This document shows positions 8,961 to 17,426 of a DNA stretch of 64,000 nt, one piece after another. Location: positions 1 through 64,000 of the forward strand of contig NZ_JAMTCP010000035.1 of NCBI RefSeq assembly GCF_024171885.1. Direction: 5' to 3'. The notes under the pieces are model-generated. The model made no database searches. It worked only from the letters and a program-made list of their open reading frames with translations, and was not told where the DNA came from. The position numbers were made by a program, and so were the translations under genes. This DNA is from Streptoalloteichus tenebrarius. Its GTDB lineage: Bacteria; Actinomycetota; Actinomycetes; Mycobacteriales; Pseudonocardiaceae. Positions within the stretch are counted from its first letter, which is position 1. The number at the start of each line of letters is the position of its first letter.

Positions 8961-10060
8961 GCGGCGACGCGGAGACGACGAACGGGACGGTCGTGACGGG
9001 CGAGACGGCGGGGACCGGCGCAGGGAATTCCACTGTGGACAACGAGGGCGGCGCGGGGCTGCCGCGCAGGACGGCGTGGCAGCGGCTGGTCGGCGCGAGC
9101 ACGTTCTGGATCGGGCTGGTGCTGGTCGCGCTCTACGCCGTGTTCAGCGCGCTGAGCCCGAACTCCTTCCCCACGCTGTACAACTTCCAGACGTTGCTGA
9201 TCGAGGCGGCCGTGCTGCTGGTGCTCTCGGTCGGCATGACGTTCGTGATCATCACGTCCGGGATCGACCTGTCGGTGGGGTCGGTGCTGGTGTTCGCCGG
9301 CGTGGCCGGCGCGATGACCATGGAGGCGGTCAGCCCCGGCGGCGACGCCACCCAGGCCGGCGTGGGCACCATCGCGCTCGGCCTGCTGCTGTCGCTGGTC
9401 AGCGGCGCGGCGTGGGGCCTGCTCAACGGCCTGCTCATCGCCAGGTTCAAGATCCCGCCCCTGATCGTCACCCTCGGCTCGTTCGGCGCGGCCCTCGGCG
9501 CGGCGCAGCTCCTGACCGGCGGCGTGGACGTGCGGACCGTGCCGGCGGCGCTGCGCGACTCGCTGGGGTTCGGCCAGACCTTCCAGGTGCCGCACATGGT
9601 GCTGGTCGCGGCGGTGGTGACGCTGTTCGGGGCGTGGCTGCTACACACCACCACGTTCGGCCGCTACACCTTCGCGATCGGCTCCAACGAGGAGGCGGCG
9701 CGCCGCGTCGGCATCTCGGTCACCCGGCACCTCGTGTTCGTGTACACGTTCGTGGGTCTGCTGGCCGGCCTCGCCGGGTTCATGTCGCTGGCCTACTTCG
9801 GCACGACCACGATCGCGGGGCACAGCACGGACAACCTGAACGCCATCGCCGCCACGGTCCTCGGCGGCACCAGCCTCTTCGGCGGTGTCGGCTCGGTGCT
9901 GGGCACGGTGATCGGCGTGTTCATCCCCGCGGTGTTGCAGAAGGGCTTCGTGATCGTGGGGGTGCAGCCGTTCTGGCAGCCCATCGCGGTGAGCGTGGTC
10001 CTGGTCGCCGCGGTGTGGTTCGACCAGAAGCGACGCCGCGCGCGGGACAGCGGCCGATGA
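8957..10060 (+). CDS. Sugar ABC transporter permease (RbsC type)
   Basis: Membrane subunit of the CUT2-type sugar importer, 367 residues. About 45 polar N-terminal residues rich in Thr/Gly precede roughly ten hydrophobic helices. Family landmarks include GMTFVIITSGIDLSVGSVLV, FKIPPLIVTLGSFGA and IAATVLGGTSLFGGVGSVLG. Those are the conserved segments that contact the ATPase and line the channel. The ATG at 8957 overlaps the ATPase stop by four bases. It is followed 95 bases later by the binding-protein gene. The long polar N-terminus is unusual but in phase, and no better start is seen nearer the first helix. Confidence 0.93.
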   Translation: MSGDAETTNGTVVTGETAGTGAGNSTVDNEGGAGLPRRTAWQRLVGASTFWIGLVLVALYAVFSALSPNSFPTLYNFQTLLIEAAVLLVLSVGMTFVIITSGIDLSVGSVLVFAGVAGAMTMEAVSPGGDATQAGVGTIALGLLLSLVSGAAWGLLNGLLIARFKIPPLIVTLGSFGAALGAAQLLTGGVDVRTVPAALRDSLGFGQTFQVPHMVLVAAVVTLFGAWLLHTTTFGRYTFAIGSNEEAARRVGISVTRHLVFVYTFVGLLAGLAGFMSLAYFGTTTIAGHSTDNLNAIAATVLGGTSLFGGVGSVLGTVIGVFIPAVLQKGFVIVGVQPFWQPIAVSVVLVAAVWFDQKRRRARDSGR

Positions 10061-10155
10061 GGCGGGGCGGCACGCGCGCCGCCGGCGGACGGCCGTGGTC
10101 GGCCTCGGCGCGCGGGCAGCGACCGGCGGGTACCCCACAAGGAGGAGGCAGAGGA

Positions 10156-11139
10156 ATGGCAGGGGCGAAGGCGCTGCGGCTCGGCGTGGCGGTGCTCGCC
10201 GCGGTGACGCTGGCGGGCTGCGGTGGCGGCGGCACGATCGGCGGAGGAGGGGACTCCTCGGGACAGGCCAGCAAGAAGCTGGTGCTCATCCCCGGCGTGA
10301 AGGCCGAGCCGTTCTACATCTCCCTGCGCTGCGGCGCCGAGGAGGAGGCGAGGAAGCGCGGCTACGAGCTGTCCGAGCAGGCTCCTGACAAGTTCGAGGC
10401 CAGCCTCCAGACGCCGATCGTGACCGGCGTGCTGGCCACCAAGCCCGGCGGCGTGCTCATCGCGCCGACCGACGACAAGGCCATGGCCCGGCCGATGGCG
10501 GACCTGAAGAACGCGGGCATCAAGGTCGTCGAGGTGGACACCAAGGTGACCGACGCGTCCATCTCGGTCGCCAAGATCTCCTCCAACAACGAGCAGGGCG
10601 GCAGGAAGGCGGCCGAGACCCTGGCCAAGCTGGTCGGCGAGAAGGGGTCGGTGCTGGTGCTCAACACCAAGGCCGGGACCTCCACCACCGACATGCGGGC
10701 CAAGGGCTTCGAGGAGGAGATCAAGAAGTACCCGAACATCAAGTACCTCGGCCAGCAGTACACCGACAACGAGCCGGCCAAGGCCGCGCAGATCGTGTCG
10801 GCGACGCTGTCGGCCAACCCGGACCTGGCCGGGGTGTTCGCCACCAACCTCAACACCGGCGAGGGCGCCTCGACCGGGCTGCGCAACGCGGGCAAGACCG
10901 GCGCGGTGAAGCTGGTCGGCTTCGACGCCAGCCCCAAGCAGGTGGACGAGCTGCGCCGCGGCGGCGTGGACGCGTTGATCGCGCAGGACCCGGCGGGCAT
11001 CGGCCGCAGGGGCGTCGAGCAGGCGGTCGCCGCGATCGAGGGCAAGCCGACCGAGGGCGACATCCAGACCGACCTCGTGGCCATCACCCGGGACGACATG
11101 GACCAGCAGTCGAAGTACTTCTACAAGACGAGCTGCTGA
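10156..11139 (+). CDS. Sugar ABC transporter substrate-binding lipoprotein
   Basis: Extracellular sugar-binding lipoprotein of the same importer, 327 residues. A lipoprotein signal (hydrophobic GVAVLAAVTLAGC, lipobox LAGC with Cys at residue 22) is followed by a Gly/Ser linker. Then comes a periplasmic-binding protein type 1 (RbsB-like) fold: KLVLIPGVKAEPFYISLRCG at the first strand, GVLIAPTDDKAM, GSVLVLNTKAGTSTTDMRAK and VKLVGFDASPKQVDELRRG. The ATG at 10156 has GGAGGAGG 7-14 bases upstream. It is the last gene of the operon, ahead of a strong hairpin. Specificity for mannose or a mannoside is inferred only from the adjacent isomerase and mannosidase. Confidence 0.93.
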   Translation: MAGAKALRLGVAVLAAVTLAGCGGGGTIGGGGDSSGQASKKLVLIPGVKAEPFYISLRCGAEEEARKRGYELSEQAPDKFEASLQTPIVTGVLATKPGGVLIAPTDDKAMARPMADLKNAGIKVVEVDTKVTDASISVAKISSNNEQGGRKAAETLAKLVGEKGSVLVLNTKAGTSTTDMRAKGFEEEIKKYPNIKYLGQQYTDNEPAKAAQIVSATLSANPDLAGVFATNLNTGEGASTGLRNAGKTGAVKLVGFDASPKQVDELRRGGVDALIAQDPAGIGRRGVEQAVAAIEGKPTEGDIQTDLVAITRDDMDQQSKYFYKTSC

Positions 11140-11151
11140 CCCCTGACGCGC

Positions 11152-11190
11152 GCCGTGGGCCGGCTCCCGTGCGGGGAGCCGGCCCACGGC
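11152..11190 (+). terminator. Hairpin terminator of the sugar-transport operon
   Basis: Perfect 17-base inverted repeat starting GCCGTGGGCCGGCTCCC with a 5-base loop, 12 bases after the binding-protein stop. There is no U tract, as is common for actinobacterial terminators. Confidence 0.8.
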
Positions 11191-11575
11191 CGTCTCGCGG
11201 GCCATGTCCGCGCATGTCCATCCATCGCCGCACCGCCCTTCCCCCGTCGTCCGTCCGCTCCTGGTTTCGCCTGGCCGGCCCGTTCCTCCTGCTTCGGCCC
11301 GTTCCTGATGCGGTGCCGGGCCGTTCCTGATGCGGTGCCGGGCCGCTCCTGGTTCAGCTCTCGGCCCGTTTCTGGATGGCTGATCGGCCCATTCCTGGTT
11401 CGGCGCGGGAACCGGCCCTGGTGCGGTGCGCGGACCTGTCCTGGTGCGGACCGGGCAGCCCGTGCCGCCGACACCGCCGACGCGGAGTGGTGGGCGTCGG
11501 GAGGCAGGACGAGGTGGAACGGCCTAGCGTCGCTTCCTGTCACGTCCCGATGAGAGGCCGCCGAGAGGACCGACC
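11191..11575. other. Intergenic region with degenerate tandem repeats
   Basis: No gene is supported here. The region holds an exact 22-base tandem duplication (units 11299-11320 and 11321-11342, each starting CCGTTCCTGATGCGG). It is flanked by at least five degenerate copies of a GGCCCGTTCCTG-like core up to about 11,450. A ribosome site (GAGAGG) for the VOC gene lies at the right end. Confidence 0.6.
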
Positions 11576-11962
11576 ATGCGGATCAAACTGGCCGAGATCT
11601 ACGTCGACGACCAGGACCGGGCGCGGACCTTCTACACCGAGGTGCTCGGCTTCCAGGTCTCGGTGGACGCGTCGTACGGGGAGAACGCGCGGTGGCTGGC
11701 CGTGGTCTCACCGGAGGACCCCGACGGCACGCAGTTGCTGCTGAGCAGGGCCGACGGGCCGTCGCGGGCGTTCCAGCAGGCCGTGCGGGCGGCGGGCTCG
11801 CCGGCCACCGCGCTGACCACCGACGACTGCGAGGGCGACTACCACCGGCTGTCGCGGCGCGGGGTCGAGTTCACGATGCCACCGACGAGGATGGGCTACG
11901 GCGGCATCGACGCCATCTTCGACGACACCTGCGGCAACCTGATCTGCCTGCACCAGGACTGA
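11576..11962 (+). CDS. VOC-family (glyoxalase/bleomycin-resistance fold) protein
   Basis: A 128-residue single-module vicinal-oxygen-chelate protein. It begins MRIKLAEIYVDDQDRARTFY, the first beta-alpha unit of the fold, and shows TEVLGFQVSVD, WLAVVSPEDPDGTQLLL and the closing beta strand CGNLICLHQD. The pattern matches small glyoxalase-like proteins that bind antibiotics or unknown small molecules. The usual metal-ligand pattern is only partly visible, so catalysis is uncertain. The ATG at 11576 is preceded by GAGAGG. It is transcribed alone, with a repeat-rich region on each side. Confidence 0.85.
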   Translation: MRIKLAEIYVDDQDRARTFYTEVLGFQVSVDASYGENARWLAVVSPEDPDGTQLLLSRADGPSRAFQQAVRAAGSPATALTTDDCEGDYHRLSRRGVEFTMPPTRMGYGGIDAIFDDTCGNLICLHQD

Positions 11963-11993
11963 CCGCCCTGATCCCCCATCCACCCCAGCGCAG

Positions 11994-12099
11994 CCCCCAC
12001 CCGCCCTGGGGGGCGAGCCCCGCTCCAGCCTACCGCCGCAGCACCCCGGGCACAGCGCCGCACCAGTCCTCTGTGGACAACTTCGGCGCCTGTGGACAA
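11994..12099. repeat. Dispersed intergenic repeat, copy A, with two DnaA-box-like sites
   Basis: A 39-base GC-rich block (11994-12032, core GGGGGGCGAGCCCCGC) is followed by two TGTGGACAA 9-mers at 12072-12080 and 12091-12099. Their complement TTGTCCACA is the DnaA-box form favoured in high-GC actinobacteria. The block is identical over 39 bases to copy B at 12200 and close to copy C at 26450. Confidence 0.75.
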
Positions 12100-12199
12100 C
12101 CCCGTCACCCAGCACGGCGACAGGGTTGACACCGCACGGAAAACAGGGTCAAACACCCTCATCGCCGGAGGCCGGAGAACAAGATCACCTGAGAACTAC

Positions 12200-12315
12200 C
12201 CCCCACCCGCCCTGGGGGGCGAGCCCCGCTCCAGCCTATCGGCCGAACACGGGCCGCGACCAGCCCATCACGCCAGGCTGTGGATAACTCGGGGCCGCTC
12301 CACGACTTGTCCACA
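12200..12315. repeat. Dispersed intergenic repeat, copy B, with two DnaA-box-like sites
   Basis: The same 39-base block as copy A (12200-12238) is followed by TGTGGATAA at 12279-12287 and, in opposite orientation, TTGTCCACA at 12307-12315. Together copies A and B place four DnaA-box-like sites within 245 bases of otherwise empty DNA. The rest of 11963-12598 shows no gene. Confidence 0.75.
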
Positions 12316-12553
12316 GATCAGCTCCATGCCCTTGACAGCAGGGGCCGCGACACCCGCCACGAAAGAGCATCAGGACCTCGCCGAGACAGGTGACGCACCC
12401 GCGAAGGACCAGCACCACCACTCGTGCCACGCCCCGGACCAGGGCGTCACAACCCCGGGGCACATCCCGACTCGGCATCAACCCAGCACTGATCCAACTC
12501 AGCGCCGAGGCCGCCCCCCAGGGCGACCCGGCGCTGACCCTCAGCGTCCGGAA

Positions 12554-12586
12554 CCGTTCCGGAGCCGTTCCGGAGCCGTTCCGGAG
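12554..12586. repeat. Three 11-base tandem repeats (CCGTTCCGGAG)
   Basis: Exact tandem copies at 12554, 12565 and 12576, each containing TTCCGGA, immediately downstream of the meaB stop. They can pair with one another and could help end meaB transcription, but there is no single clear stem. Confidence 0.6.
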
Positions 12587-12598
12587 CGGTTCGGGGCC

Positions 12599-13570
12599 TC
12601 AGCGTTGGTCGCGGAGCGTGGCGATCAGCTCGTCGGCCGCCCGGTAGGGGTCCAGCTCGCCGGCGACGACCCGCTTGGCCAACCCCTCCAGCGCCGCGCC
12701 GCCCAGCACGTCGCCCAGCTCGGTCCGCAGCCGCTCCACCGCGATCGCCTCGATCTCGGCCTCGGCCCGGCGGCGCCGACGCCGCTCCAGCTCGCCGTGC
12801 GCGACCATCCACCCGTGGTGCTCGTCGATCGCCGCGACCACCTCGTCGAGCCCCTCTGCCCTGGCCGCCACGGTCTTGACGATCGGCGGCCGCCAGATCG
12901 CGCCCTCCCGCTCCCTGCGCCCCAGCGAGATCATGTACTTCAGGTCGCGCACGGTCTGGTCGGCGCCGTCCCGGTCGGCCTTGTTGACCACGAAGACGTC
13001 GGCGACCTCCAGGATGCCGGCCTTGGCCGCCTGGATGCCGTCGCCCATGCCGGGGGCGAGCAGCACCAGCGTGGTGTCGGCCAGCGAGACCACCTCGACC
13101 TCGGACTGCCCGACGCCGACGGTCTCCACCAGCACCACGTCGCAGCCGGCGGCGTCGAGCACGCGCAGCGCCTGCGGGGTCGCCCACGCCAGGCCACCCA
13201 GGTGCCCCCTGGTGGCCATCGACCGGATGAACACCCCGGGGTCGGTGGCGTGCTCCTGCATCCGCACGCGGTCGCCGAGCAGCGCGCCGCCGGAGAACGG
13301 CGAGGACGGGTCGACGGCGAGCACGCCGACCCGCTTGCCCTGCCGCCGGTAGGCGGACACCAACGCCGAGGTCGACGTCGACTTCCCGACGCCGGGCGAG
13401 CCGGTCAGCCCGATGACCCTGGCCCGCCCCGTGTGCGGGGCCAGCGCCTCGGCGACCTCACGGAGCTGCGGACTGGCGTCCTCCACCAGGGAGATCAGCC
13501 GCGCGAGCGCGCGCGGCTGCCCCTCCCTGGCCCGGGAGACGAGGTCCGCGACGTCGACCGTGCGCGCCAT
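12599..13570 (-). CDS. meaB: Methylmalonyl-CoA mutase-associated GTPase MeaB
   Basis: A 323-residue P-loop GTPase of the SIMIBI class (MeaB/ArgK). It guards and assists the B12-dependent acyl-CoA mutases methylmalonyl-CoA mutase and ethylmalonyl-CoA mutase, using GTP hydrolysis to gate cobalamin loading. Visible motifs: Walker A GSPGVGKST (residues 57-65), VLAVDPSSPFSGGALLGDR (switch region, family signature), VETVGVGQSE and the guanine-specificity motif NKAD. The ATG at 13570 overlaps the thiolase stop by one base, so the two are co-transcribed. The mutase itself is not in the window. Confidence 0.95.
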   Translation of the reverse strand: MARTVDVADLVSRAREGQPRALARLISLVEDASPQLREVAEALAPHTGRARVIGLTGSPGVGKSTSTSALVSAYRRQGKRVGVLAVDPSSPFSGGALLGDRVRMQEHATDPGVFIRSMATRGHLGGLAWATPQALRVLDAAGCDVVLVETVGVGQSEVEVVSLADTTLVLLAPGMGDGIQAAKAGILEVADVFVVNKADRDGADQTVRDLKYMISLGRREREGAIWRPPIVKTVAARAEGLDEVVAAIDEHHGWMVAHGELERRRRRRAEAEIEAIAVERLRTELGDVLGGAALEGLAKRVVAGELDPYRAADELIATLRDQR

Positions 13571-14760
13571 CAGCCCTGCTTCGGCACCCGGATGATCAGC
13601 GCGTCGCCCTGACCACCGCCACCACACAACGCGGCCGCGCCCACGCCGCCGCCGCGCCGCCGCAGCTCCAGCGCGAGGTGCAGCGCCAGCCGGGCGCCGG
13701 ACATGCCGATCGGGTGGCCCAGCGCGATCGCGCCGCCGTTGACGTTGACCTTCTCCTCGTCGACGCCGAGCTGCCGGGCGGAGACGAGGCCCACGGCCGC
13801 GAACGCCTCGTTGATCTCGACGAGGTCGAGGTCGGCCGGGTCGATCCCCTCCTTGGCGCAGGCCGCCCTGATCGCGTTCGACGGCTGCTCGTGCAGGCTG
13901 GCGTCCGGGCCGGCGACCACGCCGTGGGCGCCGATCTCGGCGATCCAGTCCAGGCCCAGCTCCTCGGCCTTGGCGCGGCTCATCACGACCACGGCGGCGG
14001 CCCCGTCGGAGATCTGCGACGCCGAGCCGGCGGTGATGGTGCCGTCGGCGGCGAAGGCCGGCCGCAGCTTCGCCAGACCCTCCACGGTGGTGTCCGCGCG
14101 CACGCCCTCGTCGGTGTCGAACACGACCGGGTCACCCTTGCGCTGCGGGATCTCCACCGGGGCGATCTCCTCGGCGAACACGCCGTTGGCCTGCGCGGCG
14201 GCCGCCCGCTGGTGCGACCGCGCGGCGAAGGCGTCCTGCTCCTCGCGCGTCAGGCCGTAGCGGGAGTTGTACTTCTCGGTCGACGCGCCCATGGCGACCT
14301 GGTCGAAGGCGCAGAAGAGGCCGTCGTAGGCCATGTGGTCGACCAGTTGCGTGTCGCCGTACTTGAAGCCGGAACGGGACTTGGGCAGCAGGTGCGGCGC
14401 CTGGGTCATCGACTCCTGGCCGCCGGCCACGACGACGTCGAACTCGCCGGCGCGGATGAGCTGGTCGGCCAGGGCGATGGCGTCGAGGCCGGACAGGCAC
14501 ACCTTGTTGATGGTCAGCGCGGGCACGGTCATCGGGATGCCGGCGGCCGAGGCGGCCTGCCTGGCGGGGATCTGGCCGGTTCCCGCCGTGAGCACCTGTC
14601 CCATGATCACGTACTGCACCTGGTCGGGGGCGACGCCCGCCCGCTCCAGCGCGGCCCTGATCGCGACCCCGCCGAGCTGGGCGGCGGAGAAGTCCTTCAG
14701 CGACCCCAGCAGTCGCCCCATCGGGGTGCGTGCCCCCGCGACGATGACGGAACCGGTCAC
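13570..14760 (-). CDS. Acetyl-CoA C-acetyltransferase (thiolase)
   Basis: A 396-residue degradative/biosynthetic thiolase that condenses two acetyl-CoA to acetoacetyl-CoA or runs in reverse. The nucleophilic Cys88 lies in [11 protein letters not shown], and the thiolase signatures [25 protein letters not shown] (catalytic His) and [12 protein letters not shown] (second Cys) are intact. The GTG at 14760 is preceded by GGAGGCAACC; the longer ORF adds a Pro/Arg stretch with no homology. It is followed without a gap by meaB and is divergent from the epimerase gene, an arrangement typical of the propionate/ethylmalonyl-CoA pathway in actinobacteria. Confidence 0.95.
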   Translation of the reverse strand: MTGSVIVAGARTPMGRLLGSLKDFSAAQLGGVAIRAALERAGVAPDQVQYVIMGQVLTAGTGQIPARQAASAAGIPMTVPALTINKVCLSGLDAIALADQLIRAGEFDVVVAGGQESMTQAPHLLPKSRSGFKYGDTQLVDHMAYDGLFCAFDQVAMGASTEKYNSRYGLTREEQDAFAARSHQRAAAAQANGVFAEEIAPVEIPQRKGDPVVFDTDEGVRADTTVEGLAKLRPAFAADGTITAGSASQISDGAAAVVVMSRAKAEELGLDWIAEIGAHGVVAGPDASLHEQPSNAIRAACAKEGIDPADLDLVEINEAFAAVGLVSARQLGVDEEKVNVNGGAIALGHPIGMSGARLALHLALELRRRGGGVGAAALCGGGGQGDALIIRVPKQG

Positions 14761-14957
14761 GGTTGCCTCCAGTGCTCCAGCGGGACACCCGCACCCGGCC
14801 GGCGCCCGCGCGTGGTGGGCCGACCAGTGTCGCCCACGGCCGCCTCCGGTAGCGGTGCTAGCGGTTGTTAACTGCGGACCATACCCGTGATCTCCCGACC
14901 CGCTCCGTGTGAGGAGTCGCACACGGAGCGGAGCGGGGGACGACCTACCCTCCCAGC

Positions 14958-15407
14958 ATGCCTGACCTGCTGAAGCCCTTCGTGACGGCGGTCGACCACG
15001 TCGGCGTCGCCGTGCCGGACCTGGACGCGGCCATCGCGTTCTACCGCGACACCTTCGGCTTGGAGGTGGCGCACACCGAGACCAACGAGGAGCAGGGTGT
15101 CCGGGAGGCGATGCTGCACGCGCCCGGCGACCGGGACGGCACCGCGATCCAGCTTCTCGCACCGCTCTCGCCGGAGTCGACGATCGCGAAGTTCCTCGAC
15201 CGCAACGGCCCCGGCCTCCAGCAGCTCGCCTACCGGGTGAGCGACATCGACGCGGCGTGCGCGGCGCTGCGGGAGAAGGGCCTGCGGGTGCTCTACGACG
15301 AGCCGAGGCGGGGCACGGCCAACAGCCGGGTCAACTTCGTGCACCCGAAGGACGCCGGCGGCGTGCTCGTGGAACTCGTCGAACCGGCCGCCGACGGGAG
15401 CCACTGA
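14958..15407 (+). CDS. mce: Methylmalonyl-CoA epimerase
   Basis: A 149-residue VOC-fold epimerase that interconverts (2R)- and (2S)-methylmalonyl-CoA (and ethylmalonyl-CoA). It opens [19 protein letters not shown] with the first metal ligand His. [46 protein letters not shown] and the C-terminal [17 protein letters not shown] carry the remaining metal ligands and the family signature. The ATG at 14958 is the obvious start. It is divergent from the thiolase/meaB operon across a 197-base promoter region, which fits a shared role in methylmalonyl-CoA supply. Confidence 0.95.
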   Translation: MPDLLKPFVTAVDHVGVAVPDLDAAIAFYRDTFGLEVAHTETNEEQGVREAMLHAPGDRDGTAIQLLAPLSPESTIAKFLDRNGPGLQQLAYRVSDIDAACAALREKGLRVLYDEPRRGTANSRVNFVHPKDAGGVLVELVEPAADGSH

Positions 15408-15626
15408 AGAAGTATTCGCGGTCACCTCCGCGGACCAGGCCGACCAGGATGGATCGGCACGCGCCCGCGTCGGCCAGCGCCGACCGGCGCCCACCACCGC
15501 CCGGACCGGCCGGCGCCGCACGGCACTGTGTCGCCACTGGTCGTCGCCACTGGTCGGCCCTGACCCGCGGCGTTCGCGGCCCGCACGACCGGCGTCGTCC
15601 GTGATCCGCACGGCCGGCGTCGTCCG

Positions 15627-16304
15627 TCAGCGCGCGGCAGACCCGGGCGCCGGCGAGCCGGAGCCTCCCCGAGGCGCGGCGGACCCGGTGACGGGTGGCC
15701 GGGGGCAGCCCGCGCCGAGCGTGAGCGCGTCCGCCAGGAAGCTCAGCTCCCGCTCCAGGGGACGGACGCGCTCTCCGCGCCGGGCGAGCGTGTGCCGGTA
15801 GCTGACGGCGGCCGCGAGCAGACCGGCCGCCGAGTCGACGTCGGCGCGGCGCGCGGTGGGCGGTCGCGCGGCGGTGATCACGCCTCGCACCTGCTCGACG
15901 ATCCTGGCGAACCGGCGGCGCAACGCCTCGCGCACGGCCTCGTGCCGGTCGGCCTCGCGCCACAACAGCCGCGACAGGGCCCAGGAGGCGCCGAGCCGGG
16001 CGTCCAGCGCGGCGACCAGTCGTCGCAGGCTCTCCGCCACGTCCCCGGGGACGACCACCCTCCGGTGGTCCACCAGTTCCTCGGGCAGGCGTTGCACGAG
16101 GGCGGCGAGCAGGTCCGGCTTGTGGCGGAAGTAGTAGTGCACGAGGCCCTTGGGCACGCCGGCGCGTTCGGCGATCCGCGAGGTCGGGGTGGCGTCGAAG
16201 CCGACCTCGGTGAAGAGTTCGCCCGCGGCGCGGAGGATGCGGTCCCTCGCCGACGCCGCGCCACCGCCCGCGTCCTCAACGCCACCGGCTCCGAGACCGC
16301 CCAC
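15627..16304 (-). CDS. TetR-family transcriptional regulator
   Basis: DNA-binding repressor of the TetR class. The helix-turn-helix region is ASARDRILRAAGELFTEVGF then PTSRIAERAGVPKGLVHYYF. The helical ligand domain (LLWREADRHEAVREALRRRF and following) is typical in size. I place the start at GTG 16304, giving 225 residues. The frame stays open to 16499, but that extension is Gly/Pro-rich low-complexity sequence encoded by repeated GGGGCG/CACC DNA and is probably not translated. It is separated by 349 bases from the convergently oriented epimerase region, with no obvious target beside it. Confidence 0.85.
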   Translation of the reverse strand: MGGLGAGGVEDAGGGAASARDRILRAAGELFTEVGFDATPTSRIAERAGVPKGLVHYYFRHKPDLLAALVQRLPEELVDHRRVVVPGDVAESLRRLVAALDARLGASWALSRLLWREADRHEAVREALRRRFARIVEQVRGVITAARPPTARRADVDSAAGLLAAAVSYRHTLARRGERVRPLERELSFLADALTLGAGCPRPPVTGSAAPRGGSGSPAPGSAAR

Positions 16305-16653
16305 CGTGGCTCCGGGACCGGGACCGGGACCGCCGGCCGCGCCGGGGCACGACTCACCGACCGGGCTCCCCCGCGGGGCGTCCGCTGTGCCTTCTCGTGC
16401 GGTGCCTTGCTGTGGGGTGTCCACCGCGAGGTTCCGCGGGGCACCTGGTTGCGGGGCGCCCACCCCCCGGTCCTGTGGGACACCCACCCCCGAGGTCATG
16501 GCGTCGACCCCTCACGTCGGGCCCGGCGGCCGTCAGCGCGGGCGGTCCGCACGACACGCCCACGTCGACGGCCACGCGGTTCGGCCGTCACGGGCGAGCA
16601 CGGATGCCGTGACGAGGGCACCCGTGCCCCCGTCGCCCGAGCAGCGGTCAGCG

Positions 16654-17031
16654 TCAGTGCTGCCCGGCGACGCCGCGGTGCGCGGCGTTGGCCGCGGGAA
16701 CGGCCGCGAGGCCGACCGCCACGGCGAGCACGCCCACGATCCACGACGTCCAGGACGCCTGGGTGTAGTCGCTGTACCGCATCACCCACGGCGCCAGGAA
16801 CAACAGGACCCCGAGCACGACGTGCGAGTACTCGCTGACCACCGAGCCCGGCGCGGCCAGGGACCACAGCCCCGTCACCGCCAGCAGCGCGCCAAAGACG
16901 ATCATGGTCCACATGGCGCTGGTGTTGGTGTCGGTCCACAGCGGCGCCAGGAGCGTGTAGACCCCCAGCACCACGGACGCCCAGTCCTGCCAGCGGCTCC
17001 ACGGCTTGGTCGTGCCAACCGGTCTGGTCAT
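16654..17031 (-). CDS. SPW-repeat membrane protein
   Basis: A 125-residue integral membrane protein with four predicted helices in two SPW-type repeats: WQDWASVVLGVYTLLAPLW and, after two helices, YSHVVLGVLLFLAPWVM. The repeat name comes from the Ser/Ala-Pro-Trp turn after each first helix. The family is small, bacterial and of unknown role. The ATG at 17031 (MTRPVGTTKPW) has GGAGG 9 bases upstream; an upstream ATG at 17094 lacks one. It is transcribed leftward, divergent from the ccr gene. Confidence 0.82.
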   Translation of the reverse strand: MTRPVGTTKPWSRWQDWASVVLGVYTLLAPLWTDTNTSAMWTMIVFGALLAVTGLWSLAAPGSVVSEYSHVVLGVLLFLAPWVMRYSDYTQASWTSWIVGVLAVAVGLAAVPAANAAHRGVAGQH

Positions 17032-17307
17032 CCCAACCACCTCCGCGTCCGAAGAGGACTCGGTGGGCTCCGGCGGACCAGCCAGGCCCACCACGCCCAG
17101 CGTGCGCTTTGGCCGGCCGGCCGGTCAAGGGGTTGTCGTCGCAGGTAGAAGCGGGAATTCGGGCTCTGGCCCCGCCCGCTCCCCCGCCGCGGCCGCGGCC
17201 GCCGACCACTCCTCGGGAGCGCGGCCGCCGCGCCGACGCGGCGGCTGCTCTGCCAACGATCGGGGGATAACGACGTGGAGTGGCTCACACCACGCTCCCC
17301 TGGATCG

Positions 17308-17321
17308 TTACTCGTCGGTAA
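17308..17321. promoter_or_regulatory. Putative TetR-type operator upstream of ccr
   Basis: TTACTCGTCGGTAA, inside the inverted repeat GTTAC-N6-GTAAC (17307-17322), 106 bases upstream of the ccr start. Twelve of 14 bases recur at 29542, upstream of the 3-hydroxybutyryl-CoA dehydrogenase fusion. The remainder of the 395-base gap 17032-17426 is GC-rich with no other feature. Confidence 0.5.
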
Positions 17322-17426
17322 CCTCCGCCCAACCTGCGCCGACGCTCCGCTCTCCGGCGCGATCCCTCGGTGCTCACCCTCGGCGTTCCGCAAGCCGAAC
17401 AGCCCTGGAACAGGGAGGTACCTGCC

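Noticed and set aside
12072-12315. Cluster of four DnaA-box-like sites read as chromosomal oriC
   Set aside because: No dnaA, dnaN, gyrB or rpmH nearby, only four boxes and no AT-rich unwinding region. The sites travel with a dispersed repeat that recurs at 26450.
16305-16499. 65-residue N-terminal extension of the TetR regulator
   Set aside because: Gly/Pro-rich low complexity from repeated DNA, absent from TetR proteins. GTG 16304 gives normal length.
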